Assembly (NCBI GenBank): GCA_028691515.1
Contig: JAQUZE010000001.1
Span: 107,347 to 171,346 of the forward strand
From: Bacilli bacterium
GTDB lineage: Bacteria; Bacillota_I; Bacilli_A; ML615J-28; CAG-698
Direction: 5' to 3'
Length of the DNA stretch: 64,000 nt
Under the pieces are notes generated by a model. It saw only the letters and a list, made by a program, of their open reading frames with translations. It was not told where the DNA came from and did not search any database. A program made the translations under genes and the position numbers. The first letter of the stretch is position 1. Each line of letters begins with the position of its first letter. Positions 34,371-42,138 of this stretch are shown here, one piece after another.

Positions 34371-35019
34371 AAATATTTATTTTTTTAATTATTAAATAAT
34401 AAAGACTATAAAATAATATAGCAATGATATAAAGAATAGAAGAAATTAATAAGTAATTAATTCTGGAATTAAAATTAAATAATTGCCAATTAAGGTTGAT
34501 ATTTGTAATAAAAGGAAAAGAAATAATTAACAAAATAAAAATTATTAAAATAAATATTTTAAATAGTATATGTTTGTGTGCTTTAATAATACCTAGAATA
34601 CTATTAAATGAGTATAATAAAATATAAAGTGAACTAATAAATAAATAAATGTTAATATCGAATAAGTTAAATAAAGAAAATTCAGTTAAAGCATTAAACA
34701 AAGTGTTTAGTAAAAAAAGCAGTAATAAATTTATTAGAGAATTAACAATTCCAAAAATAATTGTAGAAAAAACCCATGTTAATCTATTGCTATTTATGTT
34801 TAAATAAATGGAGCCTAGGCGATAGTTTTCAAAATAACCAATTAAAGATGTTTGAATAATAGTAATAGAAATAAAAATATATATTAAATGAGGAATGAGT
34901 TGGTGGACTGAATCTAGAGAAGAGGTTACTAATAAAAGAATAAATAAAAGTAGGATATATCCAATATAATAATATCGATAAGTTAAAAAATGCAACATAA
35001 AAGACTTTTTAGCTTTCAT
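34369..35019 (-). CDS. ABC-2-type membrane protein, probable permease
   Basis: A 216-residue, extremely hydrophobic protein with about six membrane helices and almost no charged residues outside the ends. It overlaps the ATPase-like gene by four bases (ATGA), the usual coupling of ABC subunits, and its size fits the permease of a small YtrB/BcrA-type exporter. There is no sequence motif strong enough to identify it alone; the call rests on topology and position. Ile, Leu and Phe content is very high. Confidence 0.6.
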   Translation of the reverse strand: MKAKKSFMLHFLTYRYYYIGYILLLFILLLVTSSLDSVHQLIPHLIYIFISITIIQTSLIGYFENYRLGSIYLNINSNRLTWVFSTIIFGIVNSLINLLLLFLLNTLFNALTEFSLFNLFDINIYLFISSLYILLYSFNSILGIIKAHKHILFKIFILIIFILLIISFPFITNINLNWQLFNFNSRINYLLISSILYIIAILFYSLYYLIIKKINI

Positions 35020-35900
35020 TTTAAACCTTTTAACTTTCTTAAATTAATTAAATATATAAATACTTTTTGTATTGGTACTGGAGATATTTTAACCATATAT
35101 TTTTGGTATTTTCTAATATCATCTTTTCTCAGTTTTTCTCTAATACAAACGGTTAACATATTTCCTCTTTCTTCTAAACCTATTACTTTTATTCCAGATA
35201 TTAATGATGATAATACTTCAGTTTTACCTGTTAAATATTTAAAGTTATTTTTTAAAGCTTCGGTATTATAATTATCAAATAAAACTCCATTATCAATAAA
35301 AAGTATTTTATTAGTTAAAAAATCAATTTCATCAATATAATCAGTTGACATAATAATTGTTCGGGGATTTATTATATAATCGTTATAAAAAAAATTAAAA
35401 AAATCATATCTATCTTTTACATCACAACCTTTTAAGGGATTATCAAAAATAGTTATATTAGCTTTAGAAGATAATCCAATAATTGCATTTAATAAAGATT
35501 TTTGAGTTGGTGTTAAACGGTAATATAAAATGTTATCTTTTAGGTTATAATTTGCAAGAATTTCATATGCCAGATTATTATCCCATTTAGGGTAAAATGA
35601 GGAAAAATATTTTAGAATTGTTTCTATTTTAAAGTTTGCTGGAAATTTCATTTTTCTAGAAATGTAACAAAGTTTTTGTTGAATATCCATTGAATCATTT
35701 AATAATTCACCATCTAAATAAACTGCACCAGAATCTAAAATGGCTTTGCCTGAAATTAAATCTAGTAGTTGCTCTCTTAAAGAATCTGTTTTACCAATTA
35801 GAGAATAGATATTATTTTCTAAAAAATTGTAATTAAAGTCATTAATATTTATTTTTTTATTAAATTTTTTTGTTAAGTTTTCACATACTAATATTGACAT
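35016..35900 (-). CDS. Degenerate ABC transporter ATPase-like protein (YtrB-like)
   Basis: A 294-residue protein with the layout of the YtrB/BcrA group of ABC ATPases, including the FYPKWD motif at 102-107. The catalytic motifs are lost. The Walker A position reads GKTDSLRE (36-43) instead of GxxGxGKS, with Arg42 for the lysine; the signature reads LTPTQ (129-133) instead of LSxGQ; Walker B ends FDN with Asn154 for the catalytic glutamate; the switch histidine is Asp in MSTDYID. The frame is otherwise intact. It is probably a non-hydrolysing pseudo-ATPase. AAGGAG precedes the ATG. It lies 25 bases downstream of yigZ in a three-gene minus-strand operon and overlaps the permease. Confidence 0.8.
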   Translation of the reverse strand: MSILVCENLTKKFNKKININDFNYNFLENNIYSLIGKTDSLREQLLDLISGKAILDSGAVYLDGELLNDSMDIQQKLCYISRKMKFPANFKIETILKYFSSFYPKWDNNLAYEILANYNLKDNILYYRLTPTQKSLLNAIIGLSSKANITIFDNPLKGCDVKDRYDFFNFFYNDYIINPRTIIMSTDYIDEIDFLTNKILFIDNGVLFDNYNTEALKNNFKYLTGKTEVLSSLISGIKVIGLEERGNMLTVCIREKLRKDDIRKYQKYMVKISPVPIQKVFIYLINLRKLKGLK

Positions 35901-35925
35901 AAATTACTCCTTTTTTGCTTGTGCT

Positions 35926-36528
35926 TTATTGATTAGCTATTTTTAATAACAAAACTTCTGCTTTTCCTTTACTATAGCTAATTGTTTGTTCTAAAAAATC
36001 ATCTTTTTCTGATGGGTTAATTTTATATATTAACGATACTTTAGTTTGGAATTTTTTTTCTATTAAAGAATAATTTTCTAAATATCGTATTAATGTATTT
36101 GCAGTTTCATAATCCGTTTTAATTTTGTAATAATGATAATCTATAATATCTTCTATTAATGCAATTTTTAAAGCTTCACTTGTTGATGAAGAATATGCTC
36201 TAATTAATCCACCTGCACCTAGTTTTATACCTCCATAATAACGGGTAACGACAGCAAGAATATTTGTTAATTCGTTTTTTTCTAAAACATTATATATAAC
36301 TATGCCTGCTGTTTGGCTAGGTTCACCATCATCAGAATATTTAATACCATCATTTTCATTTGTAATTATGTAACAATAGCAATTATGGGTTGCATCATAA
36401 TATTTTTTTTTAATTTCTTTTAATTGATTTTTAGCAATATCAACAGAATCAACAGGAATTAAATTAGTAATAAATACTGATTTTTTAATAGTTTGGGTAT
36501 ATATTGAGTTTTTTATAAGTTTTTTCAT
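35926..36528 (-). CDS. yigZ: YigZ/IMPACT family protein
   Basis: A 200-residue protein of the UPF0029 Impact family. The N-terminal domain has the signature YSDDGEPSQTAG and the core VVTRYYGGIKLGAGGLIRAYS; a C-terminal ferredoxin-like domain (DUF1949) follows. The eukaryotic homologue regulates translation through GCN2; the bacterial role is not established. AAGGTGAT supports the ATG at 36528. It leads a minus-strand operon with the degenerate ABC pair and is divergent from the CCA-family gene. Confidence 0.9.
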   Translation of the reverse strand: MKKLIKNSIYTQTIKKSVFITNLIPVDSVDIAKNQLKEIKKKYYDATHNCYCYIITNENDGIKYSDDGEPSQTAGIVIYNVLEKNELTNILAVVTRYYGGIKLGAGGLIRAYSSSTSEALKIALIEDIIDYHYYKIKTDYETANTLIRYLENYSLIEKKFQTKVSLIYKINPSEKDDFLEQTISYSKGKAEVLLLKIANQ

Positions 36529-36545
36529 AAAATCACCTTATTTTT

Positions 36546-36573
36546 ATTATAATTGATTTTTAAAATAAAACAA
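36546..36573 (-). promoter_or_regulatory. Promoter for yigZ and the ABC pair
   Basis: On the minus strand TTGTTT and TATAAT with a 16-base spacer, ending about 18 bases before the yigZ start. Confidence 0.6.
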
Positions 36574-36613
36574 GAGAGAATAATATTAATTTGTGGAAAA
36601 AGTACTTATAATT

Positions 36614-36622
36614 TGTTATAAT
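36614..36622 (+). promoter_or_regulatory. Extended -10 promoter for the CCA-family gene
   Basis: TGTTATAAT, 40 bases before the GTG start at 36662. It shows that the in-frame codons upstream of about 36629 are not translated from this promoter. Confidence 0.5.
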
Positions 36623-36661
36623 AGCTTTAGCAATTATATTTTTGAAAGGAGGGAAACAATA

Positions 36662-38263
36662 GTGAGTGATTATCTAGAGAAAGGCAAAGAAGTTTTGTCA
36701 GTACTAACAAATAACGGACATCAAGCATATTTGATTGGTGAAGTTGTAAGAAGCATAATGTTGGATACAGGTTATGATGAAATAGATATTACAACAAGTG
36801 CTTCTATTGAGCAAATAACAAAGTCTTTTTCTCAATATAAACACGAAATTTTTGATGAAGATAAAGTACTTCTTTATTATGAAGGATATTTGTTTTCTGT
36901 TAGTCCTTTTAAAAATATTGATGGTAGTAATTTTGCGAAAAAGAATAAGCGAATACATTATTCTGAGATTTTAGAAAAAGATTTAGCAAGTAGAGATTTT
37001 ACTATTAATGCCATTGCTATGAGTCATGGCGGAATGCTTACAGATGCATTTAATGGATATAAGGATTTAACAACAGGAAAAATTAGAGCTATTGGAAATC
37101 CTTTTAAAAGATTTAAAGATGATCCAATTCAAATCATAAGAGCTGCTAGATTAGTTAGTGAATTAAACTTTAAAATGGATAGAAAAACTGCTAATGCTTT
37201 TAAAAGAAGAGCAAAGTATGTTAGTATGCGAGATAATGATTTTGATTTCATGAGTGAAATTAAAAAACTTATTGATGGCAAATATCTTAAAAAAGCTCTT
37301 GTATATATTAATGATGCCAAATTATATAAATATATAAATTATTTTGGTTTTCCTTTAAAAAGATTAGCTAAAAAATATATGGAGTGCGATTTCGCTGTTT
37401 TTTCTATTGCTGCTTTTGCTTATAATAGTATTATACCAGATGAATTTGAAGATTTTTTTTCTGATTTAGATAAAATTAGAGAATTAGTTGAACTTGCTTT
37501 ATTAATAGCAAAAAAGAACAATGAAACTATTTTATTATATAAGTATGGACTTGATAAATGTTTAATTGCTAATAAAGCAAATAGATTGTTAGGTAAATCA
37601 AAGAAAAAAGATAAACATATTATTAAATTATATAAGTCACTTCCTATTAAAAGTAATGAAGATTTGCTTTTTAAACAAAAAGATTTGATTAATCTTACAA
37701 ATGGGATTGTTAATCAGACAATTATGGATATTTATGAAAATATAGAATATAAAGTGATAACTAAAGAATTAGCAAATAATTATGAATTATTAAATGATTT
37801 TGCTATAGAACAATTAAAAAGTGTAAAATTTTCAACAATGGAAGAATTAAAACCAAGCAATTTAGTTGATGAGCCTCAAGAACGTGTTTTCAGTTTTGAA
37901 GATAGTTATTCTGAGAAGCAAACGCCTATTTATTCTAATGATGAAGAAAATGAAGTGGGATTAAATAATGAATCTATTAGCGAGTATGAGAAAAAGCTTG
38001 CTGAAAGAGAGTATAATTTAAGGAAAAAAGAAGAAGAAATAAGGATGTTAGAAAAACACACCTTAAAACAAAAATTAGATGTAGAAGCTAGGGATTTAGC
38101 AAATCAAAGCATTGAAATTTTAAAATCAATGAAATATATTGAACATGATTCAGTTTCTACTGAAGTAAAAAAAGAGTTAATGGATACTTTTGAAAAAGTT
38201 CTAGTGAAATCTAATCCAAAATATGACTCTTTAAAGGAAGGAAATAGAAATGAAGAAGATTAA
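36662..38263 (+). CDS. CCA-adding/poly(A) polymerase family protein with altered active site
   Basis: A 533-residue class II nucleotidyltransferase-family protein. The head domain shows YLIGEVVRSIML (residues 23-34), RDFTINAIAM and RAARLVSELNF. Two catalytic motifs deviate: GGxVRD reads GEVVRS (26-31), and the metal-binding DxD reads E-I-D (40-42). After about residue 390 there is a unique acidic tail and a Glu/Lys coiled coil (EKKLAEREYNLRKKEEE) not found in standard 400-residue enzymes. It may be a divergent or inactive paralogue; the true CCA enzyme is then elsewhere. The start is GTG at 36662 after AAGGAGGG; an earlier GTG at 36593 precedes the promoter. It overlaps yhaM by 14 bases. Confidence 0.82.
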   Translation: MSDYLEKGKEVLSVLTNNGHQAYLIGEVVRSIMLDTGYDEIDITTSASIEQITKSFSQYKHEIFDEDKVLLYYEGYLFSVSPFKNIDGSNFAKKNKRIHYSEILEKDLASRDFTINAIAMSHGGMLTDAFNGYKDLTTGKIRAIGNPFKRFKDDPIQIIRAARLVSELNFKMDRKTANAFKRRAKYVSMRDNDFDFMSEIKKLIDGKYLKKALVYINDAKLYKYINYFGFPLKRLAKKYMECDFAVFSIAAFAYNSIIPDEFEDFFSDLDKIRELVELALLIAKKNNETILLYKYGLDKCLIANKANRLLGKSKKKDKHIIKLYKSLPIKSNEDLLFKQKDLINLTNGIVNQTIMDIYENIEYKVITKELANNYELLNDFAIEQLKSVKFSTMEELKPSNLVDEPQERVFSFEDSYSEKQTPIYSNDEENEVGLNNESISEYEKKLAEREYNLRKKEEEIRMLEKHTLKQKLDVEARDLANQSIEILKSMKYIEHDSVSTEVKKELMDTFEKVLVKSNPKYDSLKEGNRNEED

Positions 38264-39212
38264 AGATTATAAAGCAGGAGATGAAGTTTCTGATTTAATT
38301 TTAAGATTAAATGATGTTCAACTTCGTAAGACGACATCTCAAGCTGATTATGCAACTATGCTGGGATTTGATGGAGAAAATATTGTTGAAACAAAAATAT
38401 GGAATTTAACTGATGAGTTAAGAGAAATTTTAGTTAATGGCAATATCTATGCTTGTTATGGAAATATGAAAGATTATCAAGGGAAAATGCAGTTGAATAT
38501 TAAAGAATTACGAATTCCCAAGGATGATGAGTTTGATAAAAAAAGTTTTTTTGAATTTGCAAAAATGAGTGAAGAAGAATTAAAGTCTGCAATTATGGAT
38601 TATGTTTTAAAACTTGATAATACTATTATTAAACAATTAGTTGTGGAATTATTAAAAGAGTATATTAATGAATATTTTGTTCATCCAGCAGCTAAAACAA
38701 TGCATCATAATTATGTTTCTGGGTTGGCTTACCATGTTTTTACCATGTTAAAGTTAAGTGATACTTATTTACTCTTATATCCATTTTTAAATAAGGATTT
38801 AGTTCGTGCGGGCATAATTTTGCATGACTTAGGAAAAATTATAGAAATGGATGCTCAAACTGGCGAATATAGTAAAACTGGGAATTTAATTGGGCATATT
38901 ACTATTGCAGCAAATAAATTGTATCAAAAAGCAGTTGATTTAAAATTAGATGAGAGTGAAGAATATTTATTGTTACAACATATTTTAATATCTCATCATG
39001 GCTTGTTAGAATATGGTTCACCTAAACCTCCTCTTATTCCTGAAGCTGAATTAGTTTTTTTGTTGGATTATTCAGATTCTAGAATGGCAGCACTTGAAAA
39101 AGAGATAACAAAAGATGGTGTGATTAACGAGGAATTAATTGGTGAATATACACAACCAATTTATGCATTTGATAGAAGAAGTTTTTATATTCCAAATATA
39201 AATAAAAAATAA
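38250..39212 (+). CDS. yhaM: 3'-5' exoribonuclease YhaM
   Basis: Metal-dependent 3'-5' exonuclease of the YhaM/CBF1 type acting on RNA ends. The 320 residues contain an N-terminal OB-fold (YACYGNMKDYQGKMQLNIKEL) and an HD domain with HHNYVSGLAYHV, ILHDLGK, HITIA and LISHHG as metal-ligand motifs. The start overlaps the end of the CCA-family gene, with AAGGAAGG upstream, so the two are coupled. In Bacillus yhaM lies just upstream of prsA, as here. Confidence 0.95.
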   Translation: MKKIKDYKAGDEVSDLILRLNDVQLRKTTSQADYATMLGFDGENIVETKIWNLTDELREILVNGNIYACYGNMKDYQGKMQLNIKELRIPKDDEFDKKSFFEFAKMSEEELKSAIMDYVLKLDNTIIKQLVVELLKEYINEYFVHPAAKTMHHNYVSGLAYHVFTMLKLSDTYLLLYPFLNKDLVRAGIILHDLGKIIEMDAQTGEYSKTGNLIGHITIAANKLYQKAVDLKLDESEEYLLLQHILISHHGLLEYGSPKPPLIPEAELVFLLDYSDSRMAALEKEITKDGVINEELIGEYTQPIYAFDRRSFYIPNINKK

Positions 39213-39238
39213 AGTCTTTCTAAAAAGACTTTTTTTTA
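39211..39238 (+). terminator. Terminator after yhaM
   Basis: AAAGTCTTT and AAAGACTTT stem with a CTAA loop, then a run of T. Confidence 0.8.
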
Positions 39239-39329
39239 TTTATTAAGAAATATTTAAGACAGTTGAGTATAATAAGATATAAATGGAAATATTTTGGTTT
39301 TTTAGTCTTTTTTCAGCAAATAATATATG

Positions 39330-39358
39330 TTGATAAAAAGGATAAAAAGTGGTAAAAT
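39330..39358 (+). promoter_or_regulatory. Sigma-A promoter for first PrsA-like gene
   Basis: TTGATA at 39330 and TAAAAT at 39353 with a 17-base spacer, 38 bases before the start codon. The 90 bases between the yhaM terminator and this promoter show nothing further I can identify. Confidence 0.75.
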
Positions 39359-39396
39359 ATCAATGTTATAAAAATTTCTATTGAGGAGAGATAAAA

Positions 39397-42003
39397 ATGA
39401 ACAAACAAAAACAAGCACAAAAAGACTCAACGATAAAATCGGTTTTAATTAAGGTTTTACCTATACTACTAATAATTATTGCAATTATCGTTATTGCTGT
39501 ATCATGTACGGCAGCAAGTAATAATAAAAAGGGACCTACTATCACAAATGGTGATGAAACTTATCTAACTGTCACTGAAGGAGATAAGAGTTATTCATTT
39601 GATAAACAAACTGTTTATGACTTACTAAAAAATTCTTATGTTATTTCAACATTATTTTCTTTAGTTGATGAAGATTTATTACAAAAAGAAAAAGTTAATA
39701 ATGTATCTTATTTAGATATGGTTACAGAAGAACAAATTGCAGAAGCAATTGAAAAAGCAACTTTTGAAAATGGAAAAGAAGATTTAACAGAAGATGAAAT
39801 TGCTGAACTTGAAGAAGAGTTTGATAAAAAGATGTTTTCTAGCGGGTATCGCAGTGCAGAAGCAATTAATAATTATTATAAATTAGAAGTTGCAAGAAAA
39901 ATATATGCAACTGATATGTTAGAAGAAGCTATTGAAGAAAAAGATGCAGCTGCAAAAGATGATACTGAAAAGTATTTTCCAACATCAAAAATTCAAAGTA
40001 AATATGATTCTTTATATAAAGATAGTTATTTTGCAATTGTAGTTAAATATAATACAGTAAAAGAAGTAGAAAATGCTTTAGAACAATTAGGAATTAAACT
40101 TGTTCCAAAAGATACATCTGTTAGTGGAAGTTATCCAAAATGGGTTTGGATTACAGATGATTCTGAATTAACTGTTGAAGAAACTATTCAAGCAATGATA
40201 GATTTATATAATACTGAAAATAGTTATAAGGTTGATAATTATCCAACTGAGTCTTTATCGTTAATTGAAGGCGTTCATTATACAATTGATGAAGGAAAAT
40301 ATATTTTTAATACTACTGTTCAAGAAGATGAAGAAGATATATTAAATGAATTACACTATACACAAGCAGAATTAACTGCAATAAATAGTGGAGTTTTGAC
40401 TCAAGTTAAAACAAATTTAATTTCTTATGATCCTGAAGAATCAGTTGTTAATGATAAACAAAAATGGTTTACTAATACAGTTAAAGCATTAGACAGTGGG
40501 AAAATTCAGTATCTAGCAATGAAATTTGCGACAATTTCAGCACCATCTTTAGAAACTGTTAAAGAGGAAATTATTGAAGCGTTAAAAGAAGAAATATTAG
40601 AATTAGAATTCATTAATGAACAAATGTATAAATTACGTAGTAATTATGATATTGTTATTTATGATCAAGAAGTTAGAGATTATTATATTTCACAAGCAGA
40701 AACATTTAAAATTGATTTTGAAGGCAGCAAAAAAACAAGCAAAGATATAATTGCTGAAATTGACGGGGTTGAATATTCAGCTAATACAATCTTCGAAATT
40801 ATGAATGATAGATATGGTATGAATTTTATTTCTAATCAAATTAATTATGAGAGGCTTCTGTTAAACCAAGAATTAAATACTGTTTTTGATTATAAAAATG
40901 ATAAAGTTCTTGACAAAAAGGCTTGGGATGAACTTACATTAAGAGTTCAATATTTAAAACAAGAATTTGCAGCTGGACAATACGCTGGAATGGGTTGGGC
41001 TAATTATATTAAATATGTTTATCAAGTAGATAATGAAACTGATTTAAAATTATATTTACTTTATGAAGATTTAAGTAAAGATTTTATTGATAAAAAATAT
41101 GGTGTTGAAGATATTGAAGAATCTTCAAGCATTTGGGATATATATGTAGCTAATATGGAAAAAATTGTTGAAGATTATTATAATGTTGCAGGATATCATT
41201 TGTTAATTTCTGTTAATGATAATACTGGCACACCAATTAATCCAGATGAGTGGACTGATTACCAAAAAACACTTGCAGAAGAATTAGATTCTCAAGTTAA
41301 AGTTTATTTACAAAATACTCCGGGGAAATACAGTGAGAATTTTGAGAAAATTGTTTCTGAATTTGCAAAAGCTCCTAAATTATTAGTAAAACCTGAATTT
41401 GATCCAATGCCAGTAATTGAAGATGCATTATATGTTTTAGATAATATTGAAATTTCAAAATTTAAATCTGCAGGATTATCGGTGAAATATGAGGATTTAG
41501 GTTCATTTGAAAACGGTAAAATGGTTGAAGCTTTTAGTGTTGCTATGAGAGAGATATGGAATGCAGCTTATTTTACTGATGGAGCAGATGAAACTACTCT
41601 TATATATGGAGTTGATATTTCTTTAGGAAAAAATATTGTTAGTGAATTTGGATATCATGTATATGTTAATGTAAAATCTCTAGATATTGCAAAATGGGAA
41701 GATGAAAGTGAAAATGAATATATTTTACCAACATTAGAACAAATTCAAAAATATATTGAAGATAAAGCAGATGAAACTTTAACAGCACAAATGAAAACTG
41801 CGATTACTACGTATTTTACTCCTATTACAACTGAACTTCTTGGTGAGTCTTTGACTTCAATTGAATTACTTAATGATCAAAAAGAATTAAATATTAATTT
41901 TGAAATTACTAGTTTTTCTCGAGAAGATTATAATAAATTTTTAGATATTAATATTGATAAATTGACTGAAGAGTTAGTTTATACTGCACATTTAGCAAAA
42001 TAA
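39397..42003 (+). CDS. PrsA-like parvulin-domain surface protein, copy 1
   Basis: An 868-residue exported protein. A long N-terminal membrane segment (about residues 19-36) ends in AVSC, a possible lipid-attachment Cys37. Two stretches resemble SurA/PrsA N-terminal chaperone helices (YSFDKQTVYDLLKNSY and YSANTIFEIMNDRYGMNF). The C-terminal part (about 598-757) resembles a PpiC parvulin: H601 in YHLLISV, D700 in EDLGSFENGKMVEAF and H754 in FGYHVYV, the three conserved positions of the family. PrsA folds secreted proteins outside the membrane. Placement after yhaM matches prsA in Bacillus. The protein is three times the usual PrsA length, with a long Glu/Asp-rich middle. It is a tandem paralogue of the next gene. 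Confidence 0.7.
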   Translation: MNKQKQAQKDSTIKSVLIKVLPILLIIIAIIVIAVSCTAASNNKKGPTITNGDETYLTVTEGDKSYSFDKQTVYDLLKNSYVISTLFSLVDEDLLQKEKVNNVSYLDMVTEEQIAEAIEKATFENGKEDLTEDEIAELEEEFDKKMFSSGYRSAEAINNYYKLEVARKIYATDMLEEAIEEKDAAAKDDTEKYFPTSKIQSKYDSLYKDSYFAIVVKYNTVKEVENALEQLGIKLVPKDTSVSGSYPKWVWITDDSELTVEETIQAMIDLYNTENSYKVDNYPTESLSLIEGVHYTIDEGKYIFNTTVQEDEEDILNELHYTQAELTAINSGVLTQVKTNLISYDPEESVVNDKQKWFTNTVKALDSGKIQYLAMKFATISAPSLETVKEEIIEALKEEILELEFINEQMYKLRSNYDIVIYDQEVRDYYISQAETFKIDFEGSKKTSKDIIAEIDGVEYSANTIFEIMNDRYGMNFISNQINYERLLLNQELNTVFDYKNDKVLDKKAWDELTLRVQYLKQEFAAGQYAGMGWANYIKYVYQVDNETDLKLYLLYEDLSKDFIDKKYGVEDIEESSSIWDIYVANMEKIVEDYYNVAGYHLLISVNDNTGTPINPDEWTDYQKTLAEELDSQVKVYLQNTPGKYSENFEKIVSEFAKAPKLLVKPEFDPMPVIEDALYVLDNIEISKFKSAGLSVKYEDLGSFENGKMVEAFSVAMREIWNAAYFTDGADETTLIYGVDISLGKNIVSEFGYHVYVNVKSLDIAKWEDESENEYILPTLEQIQKYIEDKADETLTAQMKTAITTYFTPITTELLGESLTSIELLNDQKELNINFEITSFSREDYNKFLDINIDKLTEELVYTAHLAK

Positions 42004-42027
42004 ACTAATTAAATCATTAAGCAAGAG

Positions 42028-42055
42028 GGTATCAGGTTTCCATCTGGTACCTTTT
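42028..42055 (+). terminator. Terminator after PrsA-like copy 1
   Basis: An 8-bp stem (GGTATCAG and CTGGTACC, one G-T pair) followed by T4. Similar in sequence to the terminator after copy 2. Confidence 0.7.
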
Positions 42056-42073
42056 GCAAAGGTATGAAATTAT

Positions 42074-42102
42074 TTGACACTTTTGGTCTTTTAATTTATA
42101 AT
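42074..42102 (+). promoter_or_regulatory. Consensus sigma-A promoter for PrsA-like copy 2
   Basis: TTGACA at 42074 and TATAAT at 42097 with exactly 17 bases between: a perfect consensus promoter, the strongest in the window. Confidence 0.9.
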
Positions 42103-42138
42103 GTTACCTAGACTTATTAAATACGAAAGGATTTTATA

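Noticed and set aside
34369-35900. Calling the ABC pair a pseudogene
   Set aside because: Motifs are lost but there is no frameshift or stop, and coupling signals are intact; it is better described as a pseudo-ATPase.
39240-39329. A second promoter or small RNA between yhaM and the PrsA-like gene
   Set aside because: A TATAAT-like string occurs near 39265 but has no good -35 and no following hairpin or open frame; it is not distinguishable from background.
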